Positions 27,246 through 36,449 of a DNA stretch of 64,000 nt are shown here, piece after piece. A program made the translations under genes and the position numbers. The notes below the pieces were generated by a model. It ran no database searches. It was not told the origin of the DNA and worked only from the letters and a program-made list of their open reading frames with translations. The stretch's first letter is position 1. Each line of letters opens with the position of its first letter. Source of the stretch: Mariluticola halotolerans (GTDB taxonomy: Bacteria; Pseudomonadota; Alphaproteobacteria; Rhizobiales; Devosiaceae); contig NZ_CP090960.1 of NCBI RefSeq assembly GCF_021611515.1, positions 2,958,001-3,022,000 on the forward strand, written 5' to 3'.

Positions 27246-28787
27246 CTAGGCGAACATGTTGATACCGCCGGGAGAGGCCGTACCGCGATAGATCAGGGTT
27301 GAGGGAATGTCGGCCAGGGTGGCGTCATCCGACGCTGTGTCCTGTCCGAAAACGAGGTCGCGATCGCTGGCCCCGGGATAGTTCTGCTGGCCGTTCTGAC
27401 CGGCAAAGGGGTTTTGCTTCAGCGAGAATTCGAGATTGGTGCGGCCGCCTTCAAGCCCGGCCTGTTGCAGGGCCCGCTCAAGCGCGCGGGAATCGCGCTG
27501 CAGGAGATCGAGGGTGTCGGCGCGCTCCACGGTGAGGCGGGCATGAACATTGCCGGCGCCATCCATGTGCATTTTCACATCGATCTTGCCCATTTCAGGC
27601 GGATCGAGCCGGATCTGGAAGCGGGAGCTGCCATCGCGCATCTGGCGGACCATCTCAAAGGCGATATGGGGCATGTTGAGATTGGGGGCCGGGGTCTGGT
27701 AGGCGGCGGTCATCGGTTTTAACGCCGCGGCGGCATCGAGCTGGGTGGTGCCAAGCTGGTTTGTGCTTTGGGCAACCAGCAGGGGATCTGCTGCGGTGTT
27801 TTGCGCCTGGGATGCGTTGGCGGCGGCGTTGGCATTTAGTGCGGCCATTGCGGCGGTTGTGGTGTCGGCGCGCTGCGGGATGGCTGCGGGCTTGTCCACA
27901 TCGCCTTTGGCGCCTGTGGGCGCGGCCTCAATCTTTGGCATGCTGAGGCTGGTATCCCCATCATCCAGACCGGCTTGTGCAATTTGCAGGGCGGCATTGG
28001 TGCCCGGCTTGGCCGGGTCCGCAGCCTTGTCGCCGGTCTGTTTGTTGCCAAACAGCATGTTGACGGCATTGGCCAGTTCCGGATCGACATTTTTGGCGGC
28101 CGTCTGGGTGGCTGCTGGGGTGGTGGTTTGCTGGGTCTTTGGATCAGCCTGGGCGGCGAGGAGCTGCTGGGCGAGGTTTTGCAGTTTGCCCGACAGATCG
28201 GCAAGATCGGGCACGTCGGCGCTGTTGGTTGCCCTCTGGGCGACCGGGGTTGCCGGTGTGCCTGCATCGGCGAGATGGGTGGTCAGTGCGTTGAGTTTTG
28301 CCAGCAGCGCATCCATCGGGGTGGCGCCGGGCTGGGATGCGCCCGCGCCGGACTGGGCGGCAAGCAGACTGGTATTCACCTCGGCCCCGCCAGCTGCAGG
28401 GGCCGGGGTGTTGGTCAATTGCATCAAGGCGTCGATGGCGGTGGCGAGCTGATCCATTGTCTGGGGCGCGAGCGCGCCATTGGCCTCCAGCTCGATACCT
28501 GCCTGATCCAGCAGTTTGAACAGTTTGGCCAGATCCGTTTCTGACAGGCCTTCGGTTGTGGCCGGGGCTGGAGCGTTGCCTTGCAGCGCCAGAAGGGCTG
28601 CGTCAAAGCTCGCGGTGCCATTGGTGCCAGCCTGACCCTGCGGGCTGCCTGCCGGGGTGCTGGTCATGGCCATCAAAGTGGCGAGGAGGGAGCCGAACGG
28701 GTTGGTCTCGCCGGGACCGGTCACACTCGTGCCGGCCTTGCCCGCGGGAGCGGCCTGGCTGGACTGGCTGACAATGGTGATCGGCAT
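27246..28787 (-). CDS. fliK: Flagellar hook-length control protein FliK
   Basis: 513 residues. A long low-complexity Ala/Gln/Thr/Pro-rich ruler region (about 1-370) precedes the conserved C-terminal FliK domain (RFQIRLDPPEMGKIDVKMHM, GNVHARLTVERADTLDLLQR, LERALQQAGLEG). It measures hook length and switches export specificity. I chose the ATG at 28787, preceded by AAGAAG. The nine-codon-longer start at 28814 is less likely. A near-perfect sigma-54 promoter lies 56 bases upstream. Confidence 0.92.
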   Translation of the reverse strand: MPITIVSQSSQAAPAGKAGTSVTGPGETNPFGSLLATLMAMTSTPAGSPQGQAGTNGTASFDAALLALQGNAPAPATTEGLSETDLAKLFKLLDQAGIELEANGALAPQTMDQLATAIDALMQLTNTPAPAAGGAEVNTSLLAAQSGAGASQPGATPMDALLAKLNALTTHLADAGTPATPVAQRATNSADVPDLADLSGKLQNLAQQLLAAQADPKTQQTTTPAATQTAAKNVDPELANAVNMLFGNKQTGDKAADPAKPGTNAALQIAQAGLDDGDTSLSMPKIEAAPTGAKGDVDKPAAIPQRADTTTAAMAALNANAAANASQAQNTAADPLLVAQSTNQLGTTQLDAAAALKPMTAAYQTPAPNLNMPHIAFEMVRQMRDGSSRFQIRLDPPEMGKIDVKMHMDGAGNVHARLTVERADTLDLLQRDSRALERALQQAGLEGGRTNLEFSLKQNPFAGQNGQQNYPGASDRDLVFGQDTASDDATLADIPSTLIYRGTASPGGINMFA

Positions 28788-28842
28788 ATTCACTTCTTGA
28801 GACGCTTTCCGCAAAACAGACGCATTAATTCACACCCACCAA

Positions 28843-28858
28843 TGCAAGTGCCTTGCCA
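28843..28858 (-). promoter_or_regulatory. Sigma-54 promoter of fliK-flgD
   Basis: Minus strand TGGCAAGGCACTTGCA has the -24 GG and -12 GC with exactly 10 bases between them and one mismatch to TGGCACG-N4-TTGCA. It lies 56 bases before fliK. FlbD, encoded in this window, is the expected activator. Confidence 0.7.
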
Positions 28859-29070
28859 GTTTGTGCGATTTTATAAAATAGCAATTAGATCAATGGTTTA
28901 CGATGTCTGAGGTTTGATGCGGAGATGCTGATGGGGGCTGCAAGGCGGCACAAATGGCCGCTCGGGCGGCAAAAGCTGCCGGGGTTCGAGAGATATTGTG
29001 GGAAATGGATAAAGCAGGTAAAAGACCCCAAAATCCGCTGGCCCTTGACCCCACACGGATGAGTGAGAAA

Positions 29071-30219
29071 ATGTTGAATACACTAGATATGACCAAGTCG
29101 CCTGCCGAGACGCGCATTGTTGTTGCGATGTCCGGGGGTGTTGACAGTTCCGTAGTTGCCGGCCTGTTGGCCCGTCAGGGTTATGAGGTGCTGGGGGTGA
29201 CCCTGCAGCTTTATGATCATGGCGAGGCCTCCCACCGGAAAGGTGCGTGTTGTGCCGGGCAGGATATTGACGATGCCCGCCGTGTGGCCGCGTCGCTCGG
29301 CATTCCCCATTATGTGCTCGATTATGAAGAGCGCTTTCGCGAGAAGGTGATCGACCCGTTTGCGCAAAGCTATGCGGATGGCGAGACGCCGGTGCCGTGC
29401 ATTGCCTGCAACCAGACGGTAAAGTTTGAAGACCTGATGACGGTTGCGCGCGAGCTGGGTGCCGATGCGCTGGCGACCGGGCATTATGTGCAGTCGAAAC
29501 TGGTGGATGGACGCCGGGCGCTTTATCGCCCGGTCGATAGCGAGCGCGACCAGAGCTATTTCCTGTTTGCGACCACGCCGGACCAGCTGGACTTTTTGCG
29601 TTTTCCGCTGGGCGGCATGAGCAAGGCGGCGGTGCGCGAGCTGGCGCATGAAATGGGCCTTGAAGTGGCCGACAAGCATGACAGCCAGGACATTTGTTTT
29701 GTGCCGCAGGGCAAATATGCCGATGTGATCCGCCGCATGCACCCCGAAGCCGAACGCGAAGGCGATATCGTGCATCTCGACGGGCGCGTGCTGGGCCGGC
29801 ACAAGGGCGTGATGCATTTCACCATCGGCCAGCGCCGGGGCCTTGGGATTGCCGCAGGCGAGCCGCTTTATGTGGTCAAGATTGATGCGCGGGCCAATCA
29901 GGTGATTGTGGGCGGCTATGAAGCGCTGAAAACCCATACCGTGCGCTTGCGCAATGTGAACTGGCTGGGCGAGGGCAAGCTGGAAGCGGTGGCGGCCGGC
30001 AACGGGCTTTCGGTTGAGGCCAAGGTGCGCTCGACCCGGGCGCCGCAGCCAGCGGTGATCCAGGTGCGTGACGGCGAAGTGTTTGCCACCCTGATTGCCG
30101 GCGAACACGGGATTTCGCCGGGCCAGGCCTGTGTGTTCTATGCCGATGGCGAGAACACTTCGGAAGTGCTGGGTGGTGGCTTTATTGCCGAGGCGGTGCC
30201 AGCCGCTTTTGCCGCCTGA
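29071..30219 (+). CDS. mnmA: tRNA 2-thiouridylase MnmA
   Basis: 382 residues. Makes s2U34 in tRNA(Lys, Glu, Gln) using sulfur from IscS. It has the PP-loop motif [16 protein letters not shown], the catalytic Cys in [12 protein letters not shown] and the second Cys in [10 protein letters not shown]. The ATG at 29071 has GAGTGAGAAA upstream and gives the alphaproteobacterial start [11 protein letters not shown]. The frame is open to 28954, but that leader is not family sequence. Confidence 0.94.
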   Translation: MLNTLDMTKSPAETRIVVAMSGGVDSSVVAGLLARQGYEVLGVTLQLYDHGEASHRKGACCAGQDIDDARRVAASLGIPHYVLDYEERFREKVIDPFAQSYADGETPVPCIACNQTVKFEDLMTVARELGADALATGHYVQSKLVDGRRALYRPVDSERDQSYFLFATTPDQLDFLRFPLGGMSKAAVRELAHEMGLEVADKHDSQDICFVPQGKYADVIRRMHPEAEREGDIVHLDGRVLGRHKGVMHFTIGQRRGLGIAAGEPLYVVKIDARANQVIVGGYEALKTHTVRLRNVNWLGEGKLEAVAAGNGLSVEAKVRSTRAPQPAVIQVRDGEVFATLIAGEHGISPGQACVFYADGENTSEVLGGGFIAEAVPAAFAA

Positions 30220-30327
30220 GGCTTTTAACGCCTTAAACCCCGACAAGATTGCCGGCGCGCAAGGCGGGCCGGCATGGAACCTTCTGTTCTGATGACGCGT
30301 TATCCCTCTGCAGGCAGGGGAACAAGA

Positions 30328-31416
30328 ATGGCGCGTGGCGTTTCTAACAGAGTTGTGGCGCGACCGACGGCTGATCAGCTGGAAGCGACCTTGCGCAATA
30401 GCGCCCGGCTGGCGGTGATCGGTGTCAGCCTGCTGATTTTCATTTTTGCGGCGCAACAGGCGCAATCGCTATTGGCGCCCTTGTCCATGGCGCTGGTGAT
30501 CGGGCTGATGTTCGGGCCGGTGGCAGACCGGATTGAAGGCATGGGCATTCCCCCCGCCTTATCGGCGCTGGCAGTGCTGGTCCTTTTCATTGTGTTGATC
30601 GCCGTGATTTTTTTCGGCATGGCCATTCCCCTGTCCGAATGGGTGTCGCGGCTGCCGCAAATCTGGGCGAAGCTGCAGGCGGAGCTTTATAAATGGCGCG
30701 GTGTGCTCTCGGCGGTGCAAAGCGTGCAGGAGGCTGTGCAGGGGCTGGGCGGCAATGAGGCCAAAATGCTGGTGGCGGTGGAAGACGGCTCCGCGGTGCA
30801 AAGCGCGGCTTTTCTGGCACCGGCCGTTCTGGCGCAGGTGGGCCTTTTTCTGGTGTCGATGTATTTCTTTATTGCCACGCGCCGGCAGATACAGCGCGCG
30901 GCCCTCTCGTTTGCCTTTACCCGAAAATTCCGGTTGAGATTGCTGCGGCTGTTCTCGCGGGTCGAGATGGTGGTGTCGCGCTATTTGCTGTCGATCACCT
31001 TTATCAACCTGGGCATGGGCGCGGTGGTGGGCCTGGCGATGTGGAGCCTTGGCATGCCTTCGCCCCTGCTTTGGGGTGCGCTGGCGTTTCTGTTCAATTA
31101 TGTGGTGTTCATCGGCATGGCCGCGCTCTCTGTCATCCTGTTTGTGGTGGCGCTGGGCACGATGGACACGCCAAATGCTGCGCTGGTGCCGGTGCTGGTT
31201 TATCTGGCGATCAATTTCATCGAGGCGCAATTTGTCACCCCCAATGTGCTGGGGCGCATGATGACGCTTAACCCGCTGGTGGTGTTTATTTCAGTGACAT
31301 TCTGGATCTGGCTGTGGGGGCCCGTGGGGGGCTTTGTGGCGGTGCCGTTTTTGCTGATGGCGGTGGAGGGCATGCGCCAATTCGGCCTGTTGCAGCTGCC
31401 GGATGACGCTGGGTAG
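30328..31416 (+). CDS. AI-2E (PerM/YdiK) family transporter
   Basis: 362-residue membrane protein with about eight helices (LAVIGVSLLIFIFAAQQAQS, LAVLVLFIVLIAVIFFGMAI, SAAFLAPAVLAQVGLFLVS, NYVVFIGMAALSVILFVVAL). The family covers a putative autoinducer-2 exporter and Na+/H+ antiporter-like proteins, so the substrate is unknown. The ATG at 30328 has AGGGGAACAAGA before it. Starts at 30274 or 30292 would add a hydrophilic leader. It lies just before the tRNA-Met gene and so is the last backbone gene. Confidence 0.85.
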   Translation: MARGVSNRVVARPTADQLEATLRNSARLAVIGVSLLIFIFAAQQAQSLLAPLSMALVIGLMFGPVADRIEGMGIPPALSALAVLVLFIVLIAVIFFGMAIPLSEWVSRLPQIWAKLQAELYKWRGVLSAVQSVQEAVQGLGGNEAKMLVAVEDGSAVQSAAFLAPAVLAQVGLFLVSMYFFIATRRQIQRAALSFAFTRKFRLRLLRLFSRVEMVVSRYLLSITFINLGMGAVVGLAMWSLGMPSPLLWGALAFLFNYVVFIGMAALSVILFVVALGTMDTPNAALVPVLVYLAINFIEAQFVTPNVLGRMMTLNPLVVFISVTFWIWLWGPVGGFVAVPFLLMAVEGMRQFGLLQLPDDAG

Positions 31417-31578
31417 TGCTTTTTCACTTTTTGGGCAAAGGAAAGCAAAACCGGCGCGGTGTTTTGCTTGACAGGGGCGTGGTGCGAAACTAATAAGCAC
31501 CCGAGCCGTGGCACGCGCGTTTTGTGCCGACCGGACAACAAGCGGTGCAGACCCAAAACCTGCCACCGTGCCCCTTGG

Positions 31579-31655
31579 GGCGGAGTAGCTCAGCTGGTTA
31601 GAGCAGCGGAATCATAATCCGCGTGTCGGGGGTTCAAGTCCCTCCTCCGCTACCA
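31579..31655 (+). tRNA. tRNA-Met (CAU)
   Basis: 77 bases with encoded CCA. Acceptor GGCGGAG pairs with CTCCGCT through the usual mismatch. The D-loop, T-loop GGTTCAAGT and anticodon stem GCGGA-atcataa-TCCGC with CAU in the loop are all in place. It closely resembles elongator tRNA-Met of alphaproteobacteria. A CAU tRNA-Ile (lysidine) form is the alternative. Its 3' half adjoins the integrase gene of the ICE, so it is the probable integration site. Confidence 0.9.
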
Positions 31656-31898
31656 ATCTTCCATCCACATTTAGTTGTTGTATTTCAATATGTTGCGGAG
31701 AATGTTGGCGCAGCCTGCGTGTCAAATTCATCGAATTTTGAATTTCACGACTTACCGCGAAAAACCCTTATTTTTCAAGGGTTCCTAAATTTACCAAATT
31801 CTCCATTTGACATGCATTTGACATGCGGACAGTCAATTGAGCATGGTTTGTTCTGTGCCCCGTGTCGATGTGGGTGTTCTGTTTAGGAAACGGAAAAG

Positions 31899-33059
31899 TC
31901 AGGAAAGTAGAGCTTGCTCGGCTGCTTTGGCCGCTGCTTGCTCATTCTGGAATTCACGCCACAGATGGCCGTAGATGTCCCAAGTGGTCTGAATGCTGGC
32001 ATGACCAGCCCAGGTTTGAATCTGCTTAGGTGTGGCGCCGTTTTTGATCCAGAGAGAAATACCTGCATGGCGTAAGCTATGCATACCGAACGGTGGAGTT
32101 TCGCCTTCCTTGATGATCCCAGCGGCCATCAGGATCGGCACCCAAAGCCGATTGTAATAGTTTGCGTAGCTCTCGACTTTACCAATCCCGTTGGCGAAGA
32201 GAATGTCTTCTTCGCTTGCGGGGCAGGCGAGCATCCATTTGCGAAGGGCAAGGGCGGTTTGCGGGCCAAGCGGCACGTTACGAATGCTACGTTTCGTCTT
32301 GACGCGCTCTAACTTGTTCCATCGATCTGCCTTGCGCCTGATGATGAGTTCGGGTGATGGTCCTTTAAGGACTACATGTTGCTTGCCAAGCGCCCTCAAC
32401 TCGCTGATCCGTAGAGCCTGGAACAACAGAACACTCACAAAGGCCTCCGCACGGCCAGTCTGATCATATGCTTTGGCGGCCTTCAGAATCTTCTTGAGAT
32501 CATCGAAGGGAGGGATTTCGAGCTGCTCTTTGTCGGCCTCCCAATCGGGTGCCGTGCGCACAGAAACGGAACGAGCTGGATTACTGCCAATCCACCCTTG
32601 TCCCAACGCGTGATCGATCACCATTCTAAAGGTGGTGAAGACCCTCTTTGCCAAGTCATCGCTGCGATGCAGTTCAAGGTCGCGGGCAAAGGACACGCAA
32701 TCTGGACCGCCCAAACGCGACATTTTGATATGTGCGATATCGAAGGTCAGAAGATGAAGGCGCACATGTGCATCATAGCCCTTGAGCGTTATACGCCCTC
32801 GCTTGCCAGTATCAACGAGTTCTTCGAAGTCGGCTAAAAATGCTTTGGCAGCGTCAGCGACAGTGATGCTTTTCTTGTCGGCAACATGCACGCCATTGGC
32901 AATCTGCCCCTCGACACGGATGCGCTCGTCGTCTGCTTCACTCTTTGTGCGAAATTGCTTTTGTTGCAAGCCGCCATTTTTGTCGACGTAATTCAGCTGC
33001 CACGAGGTTCGCACCTCGCCAGCTTTTGTTTTCCATGTCCGCTTTCTGATCTTGGCCAT
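31899..33059 (-). CDS. Tyrosine recombinase (ICE integrase)
   Basis: 386 residues. An N-terminal Arm/SAM-like domain (about 1-160) precedes the catalytic domain with Arg in LFQALRISELRALGKQ, His-x-x-Arg in GMHSLRHAGISLW, His in GHASIQTTWD and the nucleophile Tyr in WDIYGHLW, so the R-H-R-H-Y set is complete. It drives site-specific integration and excision at the adjacent tRNA-Met. The ATG at 33059 has only a weak upstream Shine-Dalgarno. Its stop lies about 240 bases from the tRNA, the usual ICE layout. Confidence 0.92.
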   Translation of the reverse strand: MAKIRKRTWKTKAGEVRTSWQLNYVDKNGGLQQKQFRTKSEADDERIRVEGQIANGVHVADKKSITVADAAKAFLADFEELVDTGKRGRITLKGYDAHVRLHLLTFDIAHIKMSRLGGPDCVSFARDLELHRSDDLAKRVFTTFRMVIDHALGQGWIGSNPARSVSVRTAPDWEADKEQLEIPPFDDLKKILKAAKAYDQTGRAEAFVSVLLFQALRISELRALGKQHVVLKGPSPELIIRRKADRWNKLERVKTKRSIRNVPLGPQTALALRKWMLACPASEEDILFANGIGKVESYANYYNRLWVPILMAAGIIKEGETPPFGMHSLRHAGISLWIKNGATPKQIQTWAGHASIQTTWDIYGHLWREFQNEQAAAKAAEQALLS

Positions 33060-33074
33060 AGGAAAAGTATGAAT

Positions 33075-33287
33075 CTATTTTTTGTTCAAAACTAGTGTCT
33101 GTTGTTCTCGCTTTTCGAAGAAGTCGATCAACGATGATTTCCGGGCCACCAGCCCAATTCCTGGCTCGTTCCAGATTGGCATTCTGCCCCGTTCAGCCAG
33201 ATGATAAACCGCGCGTGGTTTGCATCCCAGGACTTCGGCGATGGCTTTTGCTCCGTACAACAGGTCTTGGTTCAGGTCGGGCTTCAT
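33075..33287 (-). CDS. Small MerR-like helix-turn-helix protein, possible excisionase or regulator
   Basis: About 70 residues. It contains LLYGAKAIAEVLGCKPRAVY and HLAERGRMPIW, an HTH_17/AlpA-like fold (AKAIAEVLG... second helix at RAVYHLAERG). It lies 15 bases upstream of the integrase in the same direction, a typical place for a regulator or recombination directionality factor. The start is uncertain: 33287 is the smallest sensible choice, 33320 and 33329 are also possible, and none has a strong ribosome site. The element already has an RdfS-like gene at the other end. Confidence 0.55.
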   Translation of the reverse strand: MKPDLNQDLLYGAKAIAEVLGCKPRAVYHLAERGRMPIWNEPGIGLVARKSSLIDFFEKREQQTLVLNKK

Positions 33288-33817
33288 ATAACTTGCCAAA
33301 GAATGGATGTTGAAAGCCATTATTTGCATTTTAGATCGAAGGTTCAACAACTGGGACGGAAGCAACATCCAGCATCGTTTCGCGTGGCGCGTGAACGATA
33401 TTCTGTACGTGGATTGCGTTAGATGGAACGTGATCACATTGGATCACTCCGTCCAGTGATGGATTGGGCATAACAATTAAATAAATCAATATGTTACGAG
33501 GCGGTGTGTGCAGTATGTGTGCATCAGGAGGTCCAGCGGCATCCAATCCAAAAGCCGGCAGCGACTAACTCGAATTTTCTCTCCGACTATTGACTAAATT
33601 TGAGGCACCCGGACACGCCTGCACAATAACATTCTACCTGGCAGTTGTGAGGTTTTCAGCGGCGAATTTGGGGCTGTGACATAGGAATTCATAGGTTCTG
33701 AACTTTAGCCAAGTCCGTATCCACGTGATCGTGGAATAGTGCAAGAGTTCCTTGAATGAGTCCGATCCGCACTTTTTCTTCATCACCTACTATCGGGGCA
33801 GTTATGAGGAGGTGAAA
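33288..33817. other. Gap before pobA, no gene seen
   Basis: About 530 bases of fairly AT-rich sequence between the element end genes and the catabolic cargo. Short in-frame runs are not convincing genes. It probably holds the promoter of pobA. Confidence 0.6.
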
Positions 33818-34987
33818 ATGCGCACTCAGGTTTGTATTATCGGCGGTGGGCCGTCGGGACTGTTGCTGGCCCGTCTTCTGTCATTGTCTGGTGTCAGTGT
33901 TGTTGTTATCGAGCGGCAGACCCGAGCCTATGTGCTCAGCCGAATCCGCGCTGGGGTGCTCGAATGGGGAGCGGTTGAAATGATGCGGCAGGCCAAAGCC
34001 GCCGCGCGCATGGACGCCCAAGGTTTTCCGCATGATGGTTGCACCATTGCCCTGGGCGGCAAGGAAATGCGCATAGATTTCGCCAAGCTTACGGGTCAGC
34101 GCGTCATGGTTTATGGCCAGACAGAGGTAACCCATGACCTCTATGATGCGCTTGACGCCGGCGGCGTGGAGATTTTGCACGAAGTCTCGGATGTCGAAAT
34201 CCACGACATCGATGGCAATTCGCCCTATGTGAATTTCAAGCATGGCGGCTCCGCGATGCGCATCGACTGCGATTTCGTGGCTGGATGTGACGGTTTTCAT
34301 GGTGTCAGCCGGGGCACGATTCCTCGCGCAGTGCACAAGGAATATGAAAAGGTCTATCCTTTTGGCTGGCTCGGTATTCTGAGCGAGACGCCCCCTGTTT
34401 CTCACGAACTGATATATTCGGGTGGCGAGCGTGGCTTCGCGCTGGCCTCGATGCGCAACGCCAATTTGTCGCGCTATTACATTCAGGTGCCCCTCGGTCA
34501 AAAGGTTGAAGATTGGTCAGACGATGCCTTTTGGAACGAGTTCCGCCGCCGCATGCCCGAAAAAGCCGCGGACGAGCTGATAACCGGACCTTCGATCGAA
34601 AAATCCATTGCGCCACTGCGCAGTTTTTATTCGGAGCCGATGCAGCACGGACGGTTGTTCTTGTGCGGTGATGCCGCACATATCGTGCCGCCGACCGGCG
34701 CCAAGGGGCTCAATCTGGCGTTCTCTGATGTCAAATATTTGTTCGATGGCCTGCTGCAGTTTTATGAGAACGGCTCCGTGGAGCAATTGGACGGTTACTC
34801 CACCCGCGCGACGGCGCGTGTGCTGCAAGCTATCAGGTTCAGTTGGTGGATGACGGGTATTTTGCACAATTTCCCTGGCCGGGAGGAATTCGAGCAACTG
34901 ATGGGACAAGCCGAACTGGTCTATCTGCAAGGCTGGGAAATCGGCCGCCGCCATCTCGCCGAACAATATGTCGGCTTGCCATATTAG
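33818..34987 (+). CDS. pobA: 4-Hydroxybenzoate 3-monooxygenase
   Basis: 389 residues, FAD- and NAD(P)H-dependent. Converts 4-hydroxybenzoate to protocatechuate. FAD motif GGGPSG (residues 9-14), the family-specific VLSRIRAGVLEWGAVE, and the second FAD motif LCGDAAHIVPPTGAKGLNLA with the SDVKYL helix. The ATG at 33818 has GAGGAGG. A longer start at 33752 is unlikely. It is the only clear aromatic hydroxylase in the island, and it defines the likely junction from alicyclic desaturation to ring hydroxylation. Confidence 0.93.
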   Translation: MRTQVCIIGGGPSGLLLARLLSLSGVSVVVIERQTRAYVLSRIRAGVLEWGAVEMMRQAKAAARMDAQGFPHDGCTIALGGKEMRIDFAKLTGQRVMVYGQTEVTHDLYDALDAGGVEILHEVSDVEIHDIDGNSPYVNFKHGGSAMRIDCDFVAGCDGFHGVSRGTIPRAVHKEYEKVYPFGWLGILSETPPVSHELIYSGGERGFALASMRNANLSRYYIQVPLGQKVEDWSDDAFWNEFRRRMPEKAADELITGPSIEKSIAPLRSFYSEPMQHGRLFLCGDAAHIVPPTGAKGLNLAFSDVKYLFDGLLQFYENGSVEQLDGYSTRATARVLQAIRFSWWMTGILHNFPGREEFEQLMGQAELVYLQGWEIGRRHLAEQYVGLPY

Positions 34988-35000
34988 CACACCTGCGCGT

Positions 35001-35822
35001 TCATAACACTCCGGCTTGATCAAGAACTTGAAGGCTGGCTGCAAGTGCTTCCCTGGCGCGCTGTTTGGCTGGAACGATTTTTGCGCGTTCGACCTCCGCC
35101 ACTTCGATGCTGATTGGCGTGCCTTCGGGCAACGCCTTGAGCATGTTCACAAGGCCGATGCCGCCATGGCCGGGCAATAGTCTTGCGCCGCGAGCGATGG
35201 CGATCATCCCCGTATCAGAAGGATCATAGGGCACTGGCCCATCGCATAGCTGGGCGTAATTTATTTGTGACGCGGGAAGAGATTTGATCTGCTCCGGGGT
35301 TGCGTGAGCCCGATCATAGTGCAGCGCATCGATAAGAACGCCGCCATTGGGCATACGCGCTTCCGCCACGATCCGGGCAGCCTGGAGCAGCGTCTTTACC
35401 GCGGTCCAGGGCATGAACTCCAGGTCGGCGGTCAGCTTGTGCGCCTGCGCCAAGGCGCAAAAGGCCGCGAAATTGTCAGTGAGCCGGCTCTCCTCCGGAT
35501 CGTCGCCAGCAACCAGAACGTGTCGGGCTCCCAGCTTCTCGGCCAATGCACAGAACGGCTTGAAATCATCGATTAGCGTGTTGGCGCCCAGACGGACAAT
35601 TTCCACATCCGCCAGTTTGACGCCCGTATCCCTAAGGACGGCGTAGACTTCGTCCTGAACAATTTTATCGGACATGATGGGGTAGGGGCCCTCTCCGCTG
35701 GCGGCGGCGGGCAGTAAGCGCAGCCCCACCATGTCATAACCGGTTTCAGCGGCGATTTTGACCGCGTCGACAGGTCCCACCTCAAATGTTGTCAGGAAGG
35801 CAAGTGAAAGAGCAGGGCGCAT
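35001..35822 (-). CDS. Sugar-phosphate-isomerase/epimerase-like TIM-barrel enzyme
   Basis: 273 residues. TIM-barrel fold of the AP-endonuclease 2/xylose-isomerase-like family: SLAFLTTFEVGPVDAVKIAA opening, metal-binding candidates in LEFMPWTAV, GVLIDALHYDRAHAT and INYAQLCDGP, and GHGGIGL before the last strand. The family includes sugar isomerases, IolE/Hyi and 3-dehydroshikimate dehydratases. Beside an AroE-like enzyme and pobA, a dehydroshikimate dehydratase role giving protocatechuate is possible but unproven. Last gene of the desaturase-NIPSNAP operon. Confidence 0.65.
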   Translation of the reverse strand: MRPALSLAFLTTFEVGPVDAVKIAAETGYDMVGLRLLPAAASGEGPYPIMSDKIVQDEVYAVLRDTGVKLADVEIVRLGANTLIDDFKPFCALAEKLGARHVLVAGDDPEESRLTDNFAAFCALAQAHKLTADLEFMPWTAVKTLLQAARIVAEARMPNGGVLIDALHYDRAHATPEQIKSLPASQINYAQLCDGPVPYDPSDTGMIAIARGARLLPGHGGIGLVNMLKALPEGTPISIEVAEVERAKIVPAKQRAREALAASLQVLDQAGVL

Positions 35823-35831
35823 GGCAAGGCC

Positions 35832-36449
35832 TCACGACAGCGGTGAGAAAGGCAGCGGCATGGCAATTGCCGATGTCATTTGTGGTTGGAGCCAGTCCGG
35901 CCCGCCTTTGGGCGGCCAGTTGCCATCGGCAACCGATTGACTGCGCGCCTTGGCGCGCGCCTCAAGACTTTCATAGGGCCAGATTTGCGTCAGGCGCGGC
36001 GCGCCGTCCAACCCATACATGGCCGTAACCATCGGCGAGTATTTCAGGCGCGGCGGAATAGCGTCGCGCCAGATTTCCTGCAATTTGTTCAGGCCGTTGA
36101 GTTTGGCCTTGTAGGTGCGGAACTCGTAGATCGGTCCGAATTTGCCCGTCGCGACTTCGGGCAGAAAGTTAAATGGCTTGTATGTCTCGGTGGTGATGTC
36201 GACCAGATGTTCGGAGCATCCAAAGGGATCGCTGGACATCAGCGCCCGGGTTTTGTCCGCGGCAAGATCGTCGAGCGCGGCGTAGCTGCGCAGGACATAG
36301 ACTTCGTTCAAGCCGCCGATATCGGTGCCGAACGCGCCAAGCAATGTGCCCTGTGCTTCGGGGCCGGTCAGCCATTTCTCCAGACCAGCGGCCGCCTTGC
36401 CGGCACCAAAAATTACGGTCTTGAGGGTTGCGATTTCATAATAGGTCAT
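35832..36449 (-). CDS. NIPSNAP family protein (two domains)
   Basis: 205 residues. Two NIPSNAP-type ferredoxin-like domains: one from MTYYEIATLKTVIFGAG, the second from PIYEFRTYKAKLNGLNKLQE. The family is of unknown biochemistry and often sits in catabolic operons, where a role in substrate or intermediate handling has been guessed. Its ATG overlaps the stop of the upstream desaturase gene by 4 bases, a sign of coupled translation. A second, divergent member lies at 52.3 kb. Confidence 0.75.
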   Translation of the reverse strand: MTYYEIATLKTVIFGAGKAAAGLEKWLTGPEAQGTLLGAFGTDIGGLNEVYVLRSYAALDDLAADKTRALMSSDPFGCSEHLVDITTETYKPFNFLPEVATGKFGPIYEFRTYKAKLNGLNKLQEIWRDAIPPRLKYSPMVTAMYGLDGAPRLTQIWPYESLEARAKARSQSVADGNWPPKGGPDWLQPQMTSAIAMPLPFSPLS

